In this document: one piece after another, positions 17,122-24,165 of the stretch
How the letters are laid out: the number at the start of each line of letters is the position of its first letter
Position numbering within the stretch: the stretch's first letter is position 1
NCBI GenBank assembly: GCA_963755825.1
Contig: CAVWLA010000003.1
Location: 496,001-560,000 of the forward strand
Origin: DATBQN01 sp963755825
GTDB lineage: Bacteria; Acidobacteriota; Thermoanaerobaculia; Multivoradales; UBA5704
Reading direction: 5' to 3'
DNA: 64,000 bases
Program-made: the position numbers and the translations under genes
Notes under the pieces: generated by a model
The model's database searches: none
What the model was told of the DNA's origin: nothing
What the model saw: the letters and a program-made list of their open reading frames with translations, nothing else

Positions 17122-18051
17122 CTACCGCCCTTCCTCGTACGGCACTCCCAGCGCTTTCGGCGGCTGGGCGCGCCGGCCGAGGCGGCCGGCGCTGCCGAGG
17201 CCGAAAGCGGCGAGGATGGCGAGGGTGAGGAGGTAGGGGACGATCTGCACCAGCTGGGCGGGGAGGGCGACGGTGCCCTGCATCTGGATCGAGAGCGCCT
17301 CGGCGGCGCCGAAGAGGAGGCAGGCGAGCATGGTGGGGAGCGGCCGCCAGCGGCCGAAGACGAGGGCGGCGAGGGCGATGTAGCCGCGGCCGGCGCTCAT
17401 GTTGCGGCTGAAGAGAGACGACTGGCCGATCGAAAGATAGGCGCCGCCGATCGCCGCCAGCGCCCCCGAGAGCGCCACCGCGAGGTAGCGCACGCGGCGG
17501 ACCGAGATGCCGGCGGCGGCCGCCGCCTCGGGGCTCTCCCCCACCGCGCGCAGCCGCAGCCCGAAGCGGGTGCGGCGCAGGACGTAGGCGGCGAGCGGCA
17601 CCAGCGCGAAGGCGAGGACGATCGGCGCCCGCGGCAGCAGCTCGCCGCGCGGGATCTGCGGCGTCTCGCCGCTCGAGGCGAAGAGCGCCCCGCTCAGGAG
17701 CGGCGCCAGGCCGAGGAGCGCGATGTTGATCGCCATCCCGGAGACCACCTGATCGGCGCCGCAGTCGATCGTCGCGAAGGCGTGCACCGCGGCGACCGCG
17801 GTGCCGGCGGCGATCGCCGCAGCCAGGCCGAGCCAGGGGTCGTGGAGGAAATGGGTGGCGACCGCGGCGGTGAAGGCCCCGGCGAGGAGGAGACCTTCGA
17901 GAGCGATGTTGATGACGCCCGAGCGCTCGGCGAAGAGCCCACCGAGCGCCGCCAGGAGGAGCGGCGTGGCGAGGCGGAGCGCCGAGGCGGCGAGGCCGAG
18001 GTCGAGGAGTGCGGCGAGCTCGCGCAGGGGGGTGTCTCCGCGGCCGCTCAG
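17122..18051 (-). CDS. Nucleoside-type ABC transporter permease, second subunit
   Basis: The conserved protein begins well upstream of the first usual start codon. Reading back from GTG 17787, the frame stays open and encodes LLLAALGGLFAERSGVINIA then LEGLLLAGAF, the hallmark N-terminal region of BMP-associated permeases. No ATG, GTG or TTG lies in frame before it; the best start is CTG 18051, overlapping the stop of the first permease as CTGA and giving 309 residues, the normal family size. GTG 17787 would give a 221-residue truncated protein. About eight membrane helices; imports a nucleoside or related substrate together with the first permease, the duplicated ATPase and the BMP lipoprotein. 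Confidence 0.8.
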   Translation of the reverse strand: MSGRGDTPLRELAALLDLGLAASALRLATPLLLAALGGLFAERSGVINIALEGLLLAGAFTAAVATHFLHDPWLGLAAAIAAGTAVAAVHAFATIDCGADQVVSGMAINIALLGLAPLLSGALFASSGETPQIPRGELLPRAPIVLAFALVPLAAYVLRRTRFGLRLRAVGESPEAAAAAGISVRRVRYLAVALSGALAAIGGAYLSIGQSSLFSRNMSAGRGYIALAALVFGRWRPLPTMLACLLFGAAEALSIQMQGTVALPAQLVQIVPYLLTLAILAAFGLGSAGRLGRRAQPPKALGVPYEEGR

Positions 18052-19130
18052 CGCCCACCGGGGCGGGAGGGCGCCGCGCCGGCTCCCGAGCGGCGGCGAA
18101 ACCGCCGCTCAGCGGCGAGGAAGAGGATGATGACGCCTTCGAGCACCGCCACCAGATCCTTCGAGACGTGGAGGGTGAAGATGTCGACGAAGAGGCCGCC
18201 GCGGAGGAGCGCGCCGAAGAAGAGCGCCGCCGCGAGCACGCCGAGGGGGTGGCCGCGGCCGAGCAGGGCGACGGCGATGCCGGTGAAGCCGAGGCCGCCC
18301 GAGAAGCCGTCGTAGTCGCGGTAGCGGAAGCCCTGCACCTCGTGGACCGCCACCATGCCGGCGAGCGCCCCGGAGAGCGCCATGGCGAGGATCACCCGCC
18401 GCCCGGTGGCGATGCCGCCATACTCGGCGGCCTGCGGACCGGCGCCGGTGGCACGGATCTCGTAGCCCCATCGCGTCCGCCAGAGGAAGACCCAGACCAG
18501 GAGGCAGGCAGCCAGCGCGGCGACGAAGGCGGCGTTCAGCGGGATGCGCTCCGGCAGCCCGGGCACATAGCGGCCGAGGCGGGGCAGCCGCGCCGCCGCG
18601 GCGATCGGCACCGTCTCGAGGATCGCGTCGCCGGGCTTCCGGTAGCGATACTGGATGAGGTAGCTCGCCAGGCCCACGGCGACGAAGTTCATCATGATCG
18701 TGGTGATCACCTCGTGCGCCCCGTAGCGGGCCTTGAGCAGCCCCGGCACGCCGCCCCAGATGGCGCCGGCGAGCATGCCGGCGCCGGCGACGAGCGGCAC
18801 CAGGAGCCAACCCGGCAGCGCCGCGAAGGTGATCCCCGCCCAGGCGGCGGCGAGCGCCGCCGCCACCAGCTGCCCCTCGGCGCCGATGTTGAGCAGGCCG
18901 GCGCGCAGGGCGAGCGCCACGGCGAGGCCGGTGAAGATGAGCGGCGTGGCGTAGAAGAGGGTGTAGCCGATGCCGTCCGGCCAGGAGAGGGCGCTCCCCA
19001 GGAGCAGGCCGTAGGTCTCCAGCGGATCGTCGCCGACGGCGAGGATGAGGAGCGCGCCGACCGCGAAGGCGGCGGCGACCGCGAGGAGGGACGCGGCGAG
19101 CGGCTCCAGGGCCTGGGCGATCCGGCGCAT
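18048..19130 (-). CDS. Nucleoside-type ABC transporter permease, first subunit
   Basis: A 360-residue inner-membrane protein with about ten helices. TPLIFTGLAVALALRAGLLN followed by IGAEGQLV is the signature of the YufP/NupP-type permease that pairs with BMP lipoproteins. The segment ARYGAHEVITTIMMNFVA is another well-conserved stretch of this family. The ATG at 19130 has AGGAGAGAG upstream. The gene follows the ATPase after a 188-base gap, the only sizeable gap in the operon, and overlaps the second permease by four bases if the latter uses CTG. Confidence 0.9.
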   Translation of the reverse strand: MRRIAQALEPLAASLLAVAAAFAVGALLILAVGDDPLETYGLLLGSALSWPDGIGYTLFYATPLIFTGLAVALALRAGLLNIGAEGQLVAAALAAAWAGITFAALPGWLLVPLVAGAGMLAGAIWGGVPGLLKARYGAHEVITTIMMNFVAVGLASYLIQYRYRKPGDAILETVPIAAAARLPRLGRYVPGLPERIPLNAAFVAALAACLLVWVFLWRTRWGYEIRATGAGPQAAEYGGIATGRRVILAMALSGALAGMVAVHEVQGFRYRDYDGFSGGLGFTGIAVALLGRGHPLGVLAAALFFGALLRGGLFVDIFTLHVSKDLVAVLEGVIILFLAAERRFRRRSGAGAAPSRPGGR

Positions 19131-19318
19131 CGGGCGGCTCTCTCTCCTGTTGAATGTCGGATCGAAGGGCGGTCAAGGGCGGTCTGTAACCGATTCCGCG
19201 CCCGCCGCGTCTACCGAATCGAAGCAAGGGATCTGGGCGGGGGGGCGTCGCACCGCGCAAAATCGGCGTTCTCCCCCCAGATTCTGTCCCTCCCCCACCC
19301 CGTTCCGCCGCATCCCCG

Positions 19319-20881
19319 TCACGCCGCCCGACCGGCCGTCATCAGCAGGCCGACCTCCTCCGCCGTCGCCCGCGCCGGGTCGAGCTCGGCGACGATCCGC
19401 CCCGCCGCCATCACCAGCAGCCGGTCGGCGAGCGCCATCACCTCGTCGAGGTCGGAGGAGACGAGGAGGATTGCCGCGCCGCGGTCGCGATGGGCGACGA
19501 GGGCGCGGTGGATCGCCTCGATCGCCCCGATGTCGACGCCGCGGGTCGGCTGGGCGGCGAGCAGGAGCCGCGGCGCCGAGGCGAGCTCCCGCCCGACGAC
19601 GAGCTTCTGCTGATTGCCGCCGGAGAGCGCCCGCGCGGGCAGGGCGGGATCGGCCGGCCGCACGTCGGCGCCGGCGAGGATGGCCCGGGCGCGGGCGCCG
19701 ATCGCCGCTGGATCGAAGAGCGCCCGCCACGGCCCCCGCGAGATCGGCGGGCGGTGCTGGACGCCGAGGATGGCGTTCTCGGCGAGGCTGAAGTCGAGGA
19801 CGAGGCCGCGGCGGAGGCGGTCCTCGGGGACGTGGGCGAGGCCGCGCTCGCGGCGCGCCCGCGCCGACCGCCGGACGATCTCCTCGCCGGCGAGCCGCAC
19901 GCTCCCCGCCACCCGCGCCGGCTCGGCGAGGCCGGCGAGCGCCTCGACGAGCTCGCTCTGGCCGTTGCCCTCGACGCCGGCGATGCCGACGATCTCCCCG
20001 GCCCGCACGTCGAAGGACGCCTCGGCGACGCGCGGCAGGCCCTCGCCGGCCGCCCTCCCGGACGCCGCCACCCGCAGCCCCCGCACCTCGAGCACGGCGC
20101 CGCCCGGCCGCGCCGCCCCCTTCTCGACCCGCAGGAGGACCTCCCGTCCGACCATCAGGCGCGCCAGCGCCGCGGCATCGGTCTCCCGCGCCGGCATGGC
20201 GCCGACGGCGCGCCCGTCGCGCATCACCGTCACCGCGTCGGCGACGGCGAGCACCTCGGCGAGCTTGTGGGTGATGAGGACGACGGTGTCGCCGCGGGCG
20301 CGGAGACGGCGGAGGAAATCGAAGAAGGCGGCGGTTTCCTGCGGCGTCATCACCGCCGTCGGCTCGTCGAGGATGAGGATGCGCCGGCCGGCCGCCGGGG
20401 CGGCGCGATAGAGCGCCTTCAGCAGCTCGACGCGCTGCCGCTCGCCGACCCCGAGGTCGGCCACCGGCGCCGCGGGATCGACGGCGAGGCCGACCTCGGC
20501 GGCGAGGGTGGCGAGCCGCGAGGCGGCGGCTGCGAGGTTCAGCGCCCAGGGCCGCCCGGGCTCGGCGCCGAGGACGACGTTCTCGACGACGCTCATCGCC
20601 TCGACCAGCAGCGAGTGCTGGTGGACCATGCCGAGGCCGCTGCGGATGGCGTCCTCGCTGCCGGCGAGGCGCCGCGGCACGCCGCCGATCTCGACGCCGC
20701 CGGCGTCCGGCGCCAGCAGCCCGTAGGCGATGCGCATCGCCGTCGACTTGCCGGCGCCGTTCTCCCCGACGATGGCGTGGATGGTCGCCGGCGCCACCTC
20801 GAGGCTCACCCGATCGACGGCGACGAGGCGGCCGAAGCGCTTGGTGACCTCGCGGAGGGCGAGAGCGGGGGCGGCACTCAT
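19319..20881 (-). CDS. Duplicated ABC ATPase of the nucleoside/sugar importer type
   Basis: A 520-residue fused ATPase with two nucleotide-binding domains. Domain 1: Walker A GENGAGKST (about 40), LGVGERQRVELLKALY signature and Walker B ILILDEPTAV. Domain 2: the Walker A position reads GVEGNGQSE (degenerate, as usual in this family), with signature LSGGNQQKLVVGREL and LLLAAQPTRGVD, where the Walker B Glu is replaced by Gln, also typical. This is the CUT2/BMP-type architecture, with one consensus ATP site. ATG 20881 overlaps the lipoprotein stop as ATGA. Confidence 0.95.
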   Translation of the reverse strand: MSAAPALALREVTKRFGRLVAVDRVSLEVAPATIHAIVGENGAGKSTAMRIAYGLLAPDAGGVEIGGVPRRLAGSEDAIRSGLGMVHQHSLLVEAMSVVENVVLGAEPGRPWALNLAAAASRLATLAAEVGLAVDPAAPVADLGVGERQRVELLKALYRAAPAAGRRILILDEPTAVMTPQETAAFFDFLRRLRARGDTVVLITHKLAEVLAVADAVTVMRDGRAVGAMPARETDAAALARLMVGREVLLRVEKGAARPGGAVLEVRGLRVAASGRAAGEGLPRVAEASFDVRAGEIVGIAGVEGNGQSELVEALAGLAEPARVAGSVRLAGEEIVRRSARARRERGLAHVPEDRLRRGLVLDFSLAENAILGVQHRPPISRGPWRALFDPAAIGARARAILAGADVRPADPALPARALSGGNQQKLVVGRELASAPRLLLAAQPTRGVDIGAIEAIHRALVAHRDRGAAILLVSSDLDEVMALADRLLVMAAGRIVAELDPARATAEEVGLLMTAGRAA

Positions 20882-21930
20882 TGCGCCATGGCGTCCGTGA
20901 CGTGGATCGTCCCCGCCATGATGCCGCGCTTCGCCGCCTCGACGCGGGCGAGCACCGCCGGCGGGATGAGGCCGCGGTTGTAGGCGTCCGTGGCATAGCC
21001 GACGCCATCGTTCTGCAGGCCGTAGGCATGGATGCCGCCGCGGAAGCGGCCGGCGACGCGGTCGGCGACGATCTGGTAGACGGCGTTGTCGACCCGCTTG
21101 ACCATGCTCGTCAGCACGCGGCCGGGCTTCATCCAGTTCTGGTTCGAATCGACGCCGATGACGTAGATCCCATACTGCTCGGCGGCGTCGAAGACGCCGA
21201 GGCCGGAGTTGCCGGCGGCGGCGAAGATAACGTCGGCGCCCTTGCCGATCTGCGCCGCGGCGAGCTCCTTGCCCCGGCCCGGATCGTTCCAGGCGCTCTC
21301 GCTGATGCCGACATAGTTGGGGATCACCACGACCCGCGGGTCGACGGCGCGGGCGCCCTCCGCGAAGCCGGTCGCGAAGCGGTGGATGAGCGGGATGTCC
21401 ATGCCGCCGACGAAGCCGAGGATGCCGCTCTTCGACTTGGCGGCGGCGATCATCCCCACCAGATAGGCGCCCTCCTGCTCCTTGAAGACGAGCGAGGCGA
21501 CGTTGGGGCGCTCGGCGACGCCGTCGACCACCGCGAAGTCGATCTTCGGGTAGTCCCGCGCCACCGCCTCGACGATCGGCGCCTGCGCGAAGCCGATGCC
21601 GATCACCAGGTCGTAGCCGCGCTCGGCGAAGGCGCGCATCGCCGGCTCGAGCGAGCTGGGGTCGCCGGGCTCGGCGTCGCGGAGGACGATCGGCAGCTCG
21701 CGCTCGGCGCGCTTCACCCCCTGCCAGGCGGCGGCGTTGAAGGAGCGGTCGTCCTTGCCGCCGCTGTCGAAGACGATGCCGACGTGGACCTTGCCACGCT
21801 CGCCCGCCGCGGCGCCGCCGGCCCGGCAGCCGCTGACGGCGAGGAGCGCGAGGAGAGGGAGGAGGCCGGCGAGGAGGAGCGCCGCGGCGTGGAGCCCGCG
21901 CCGGCAGCCGCGCGCCGGGGCGGCGCTCAT
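20878..21930 (-). CDS. BMP family substrate-binding lipoprotein of ABC importer
   Basis: A 350-residue protein with a lipoprotein signal (LLALLAVSGC, lipid-anchored Cys about residue 34). The mature part has the Med/BMP/PnrA fold: VGIVFDSGGKDDRSFNAAAW (conserved DKSFN-type ligand loop), YDLVIGIGFAQAP, GILGFVGGMDIPLIHRF and IYVIGVDSNQNW. Family members bind purine nucleosides or related compounds for the associated importer. ATG 21930 overlaps the HflC stop by ATGA, so the transporter is translationally coupled to hflKC. A longer open frame upstream runs inside hflC and is not used. Confidence 0.93.
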   Translation of the reverse strand: MSAAPARGCRRGLHAAALLLAGLLPLLALLAVSGCRAGGAAAGERGKVHVGIVFDSGGKDDRSFNAAAWQGVKRAERELPIVLRDAEPGDPSSLEPAMRAFAERGYDLVIGIGFAQAPIVEAVARDYPKIDFAVVDGVAERPNVASLVFKEQEGAYLVGMIAAAKSKSGILGFVGGMDIPLIHRFATGFAEGARAVDPRVVVIPNYVGISESAWNDPGRGKELAAAQIGKGADVIFAAAGNSGLGVFDAAEQYGIYVIGVDSNQNWMKPGRVLTSMVKRVDNAVYQIVADRVAGRFRGGIHAYGLQNDGVGYATDAYNRGLIPPAVLARVEAAKRGIMAGTIHVTDAMAQ

Positions 21931-22955
21931 TTGGGCGGCGCGGCTCCGCGCTCGCTCTTCAGGTAGCGCAGGAGGTCGGTGTCGGTCGACAGCACCAGGG
22001 TGCCGTCCGGCTTCAGCACGCTCTTGTAGGTCTCCAGGCTCTTGATGAAGCGGTAGAGCTCGGGATCCTGGTCGTAGGCCTCGGCATAGATGCGCGTCGA
22101 CTCCGCCTCGGCCTCGCCGAGGATCTCCTGCGCCTTCTTGTAGGACTCGGACTCGATCCGCCGCTGCTCCTGCGAGGTCAGGCCGGCGATCTCGGCGCGC
22201 TTGCCCTGGCCCTGGGCGCGGTAGCGCTCGGCGATGCGGAGCTGCTCGGAGACCATGCGCCGGTAGACCTCGTCGCGCACCTGCTCGGTGTACTCGATGC
22301 GCTTGATGCGGAGGTCGACGAGCTCGATGCCCAAGTTCAGCTCGCGGAGCTTCTTCGCCGCCACGTCGAAGATCTTCTGCCGCACCTCGAGGCGCTTGCC
22401 GGTCACCTGCTCGTCGCCGCCCTCGCTGGGACCGCCCGGCACGCCGCCCGGGCCGGAGTTCACGTCGGGGACCAGCGCCTGCTGGATCTCCTCCGGCTGC
22501 GCCTCCTCCTGCTGCTGCGGCTGCGACAGCGGACGGGCGCTGGTGCGCACCAGCTCCAGCAGATAGCGGCTGGAAACCACGTCGCGCACCGAGCCGTCGA
22601 GCACGTCGTCGAGCCGCCCCTGGGCGCCCTTCTCGTCCTTGACCGCGTTGTAGAAACGCAGCGGATCGGTGATCCGCCAGCGCGCGAAGGTGTCGACGAA
22701 GATGAACTTCGAGTCCTTGACCGGGATGCGCTCGGGCTCGCCGTCCCAGGAGACGATGCGGGCGTCGAAGCGGATGACGTCGTCGGCGAAGGGGAGCTTC
22801 CAGTAGAGGCCGGCGCGGCGGATGGGCTTGCGGACGACCTCCCCCAGCCGCACTACGATCGCCGACTCGCCCTCGGAGACGATGAAGCCCGAGGCGTAGG
22901 CGAAGAGCGCCACCAGAGCGGCGAGGATCAGCCAGCCGCGCGGCTTGAGCTTCAC
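21927..22955 (-). CDS. hflC: HflC, membrane protease regulator subunit
   Basis: A 342-residue SPFH/band-7 protein with one N-terminal membrane helix (WLILAALVALFAYASGFIVS) and periplasmic SPFH domain (GESAIVVRLGEVV to about 290). LGIELVDLRIKRIEY and a helical EILGEAEAESTRIYAEAY region are typical of HflC. An insert around 150-190 is rich in Gln, Pro and Gly (QPQQQEEAQ) and is longer than in enterobacterial HflC. With HflK it forms large cages around FtsH and restrains membrane-protein degradation. Start GTG 22955 overlaps the hflK stop (GTGA); the end overlaps the BMP lipoprotein start. Confidence 0.95.
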   Translation of the reverse strand: MKLKPRGWLILAALVALFAYASGFIVSEGESAIVVRLGEVVRKPIRRAGLYWKLPFADDVIRFDARIVSWDGEPERIPVKDSKFIFVDTFARWRITDPLRFYNAVKDEKGAQGRLDDVLDGSVRDVVSSRYLLELVRTSARPLSQPQQQEEAQPEEIQQALVPDVNSGPGGVPGGPSEGGDEQVTGKRLEVRQKIFDVAAKKLRELNLGIELVDLRIKRIEYTEQVRDEVYRRMVSEQLRIAERYRAQGQGKRAEIAGLTSQEQRRIESESYKKAQEILGEAEAESTRIYAEAYDQDPELYRFIKSLETYKSVLKPDGTLVLSTDTDLLRYLKSERGAAPPK

Positions 22956-24010
22956 TGGCCGGGCTCCCGCGGCTTGGCGGGCTCCGGCACCCCGGCGCCG
23001 CCGAGGCCAAAGACCGGCAGCATGCCGTGCACCTGCGGATCGACGACGACGATCTTGCCGGCGCCCGGCAGCACCTGCTGCATGGCCTCGAGGTAGAGCC
23101 GCTCGCGGGTGACGGCGGGCGACTTGCGGTAGGCGGCGAGCATGAGGTCGAAGCGGCGGGCGTCGCCCTCGGCGTGGTTGATGCGCTCGACCTTGGTGCC
23201 CTGCGCCTGCGCCACCCGCTGCTTCGCCTCGCCCTCGACGCGGAAGAGGATCTTGTTGCGCTCCTGCAGCGACTCGTTGATCGCCCGCTCCATCCCCTGC
23301 AGGGCGCGGTTGACCTCCTCGAAGGAGTCCTTGACCGGCTCCGGCGGATGGGCGTCCTGCAGCTGCACGAGCTTGACCGAGACGCCGGCGCCGTACTGGT
23401 GGAGGATGTCGTTCATCTGCCGGCGCACCTGCTCCTCGATCTCCCGCCGGCGGGTCTTGATCACCTCGTCGAAGCCCTGGTCGCCCACCACGGCGCGCAT
23501 CTCGGCCTCGGCGACCGCGCGCACGGTGTCCGCCGGGTCCTGGAGGACGAAGAGCCAGCGATAGGGGTCCTCGATGCGGTACTGGACGACGAACTCGACG
23601 TCGGCGATGTTCAAGTCGCCGGTGAGCATCAGCGACTCGTCCTGGAAGCCGCTCTTCTGATAGGTCGACACCTTGCCCGGCTCGATGGTGCGGAAGCCGA
23701 ACTCGGCCTTCTGCTGGCGCTCGGTCTCCACCTTGTAGACGGTCTCGATGAAGGGGATCTTGGCGTGCGGCCCCTGCCCGACGGTGCGCACGTGGCGGCC
23801 GAAGCGGAGCACCACGCCGCGCTCGTAGGAGGCGACCTGGAAGTACGAGGAGTAGAGGAGGACGAAGACCGCGGCGACCAGCAGGAAGCGCAGCAGGCCG
23901 ACGCGCGGCAGCCGCGGCAGCGCACCGAACTTGCGGGAGCGGAACATGTCGATCACCGGCGAGCCGCTGCCGGTGCCGCCCGCCACGTCATCGTCGCTCC
24001 TGTTGGGCAT
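22952..24010 (-). CDS. hflK: HflK, membrane protease regulator subunit
   Basis: A 352-residue SPFH/band-7 protein, first gene of the operon. A short Asp/Gly N-terminal tail, a membrane helix (FLLVAAVFVLLYSSYFQVAS, about 42-61) and then SYERGVVLRFG with LVQLQDAHPPEPVKDSFEEV, which is diagnostic for HflK. Partner of HflC in the complex that surrounds FtsH. No ftsH gene is in the window. ATG 24010; the divergent M16 gene starts 155 bases away, so the promoters of both genes lie in 24011-24165. Confidence 0.95.
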   Translation of the reverse strand: MPNRSDDDVAGGTGSGSPVIDMFRSRKFGALPRLPRVGLLRFLLVAAVFVLLYSSYFQVASYERGVVLRFGRHVRTVGQGPHAKIPFIETVYKVETERQQKAEFGFRTIEPGKVSTYQKSGFQDESLMLTGDLNIADVEFVVQYRIEDPYRWLFVLQDPADTVRAVAEAEMRAVVGDQGFDEVIKTRRREIEEQVRRQMNDILHQYGAGVSVKLVQLQDAHPPEPVKDSFEEVNRALQGMERAINESLQERNKILFRVEGEAKQRVAQAQGTKVERINHAEGDARRFDLMLAAYRKSPAVTRERLYLEAMQQVLPGAGKIVVVDPQVHGMLPVFGLGGAGVPEPAKPREPGQ

Positions 24011-24165
24011 GGTGCGTCCGGCAGGCTATCCCTTGGGGGAGAGGAAGGCAAGGGCGGCCGGGGTTAGACTCCCCCGGTTCCGTCCAACGCAGAACCCGGC
24101 CTCCTCGCTCGACGTAGAAGGCTCCGAGCATTTCGACCGAACCGCCCGTACCGAGGGAAAATCCG

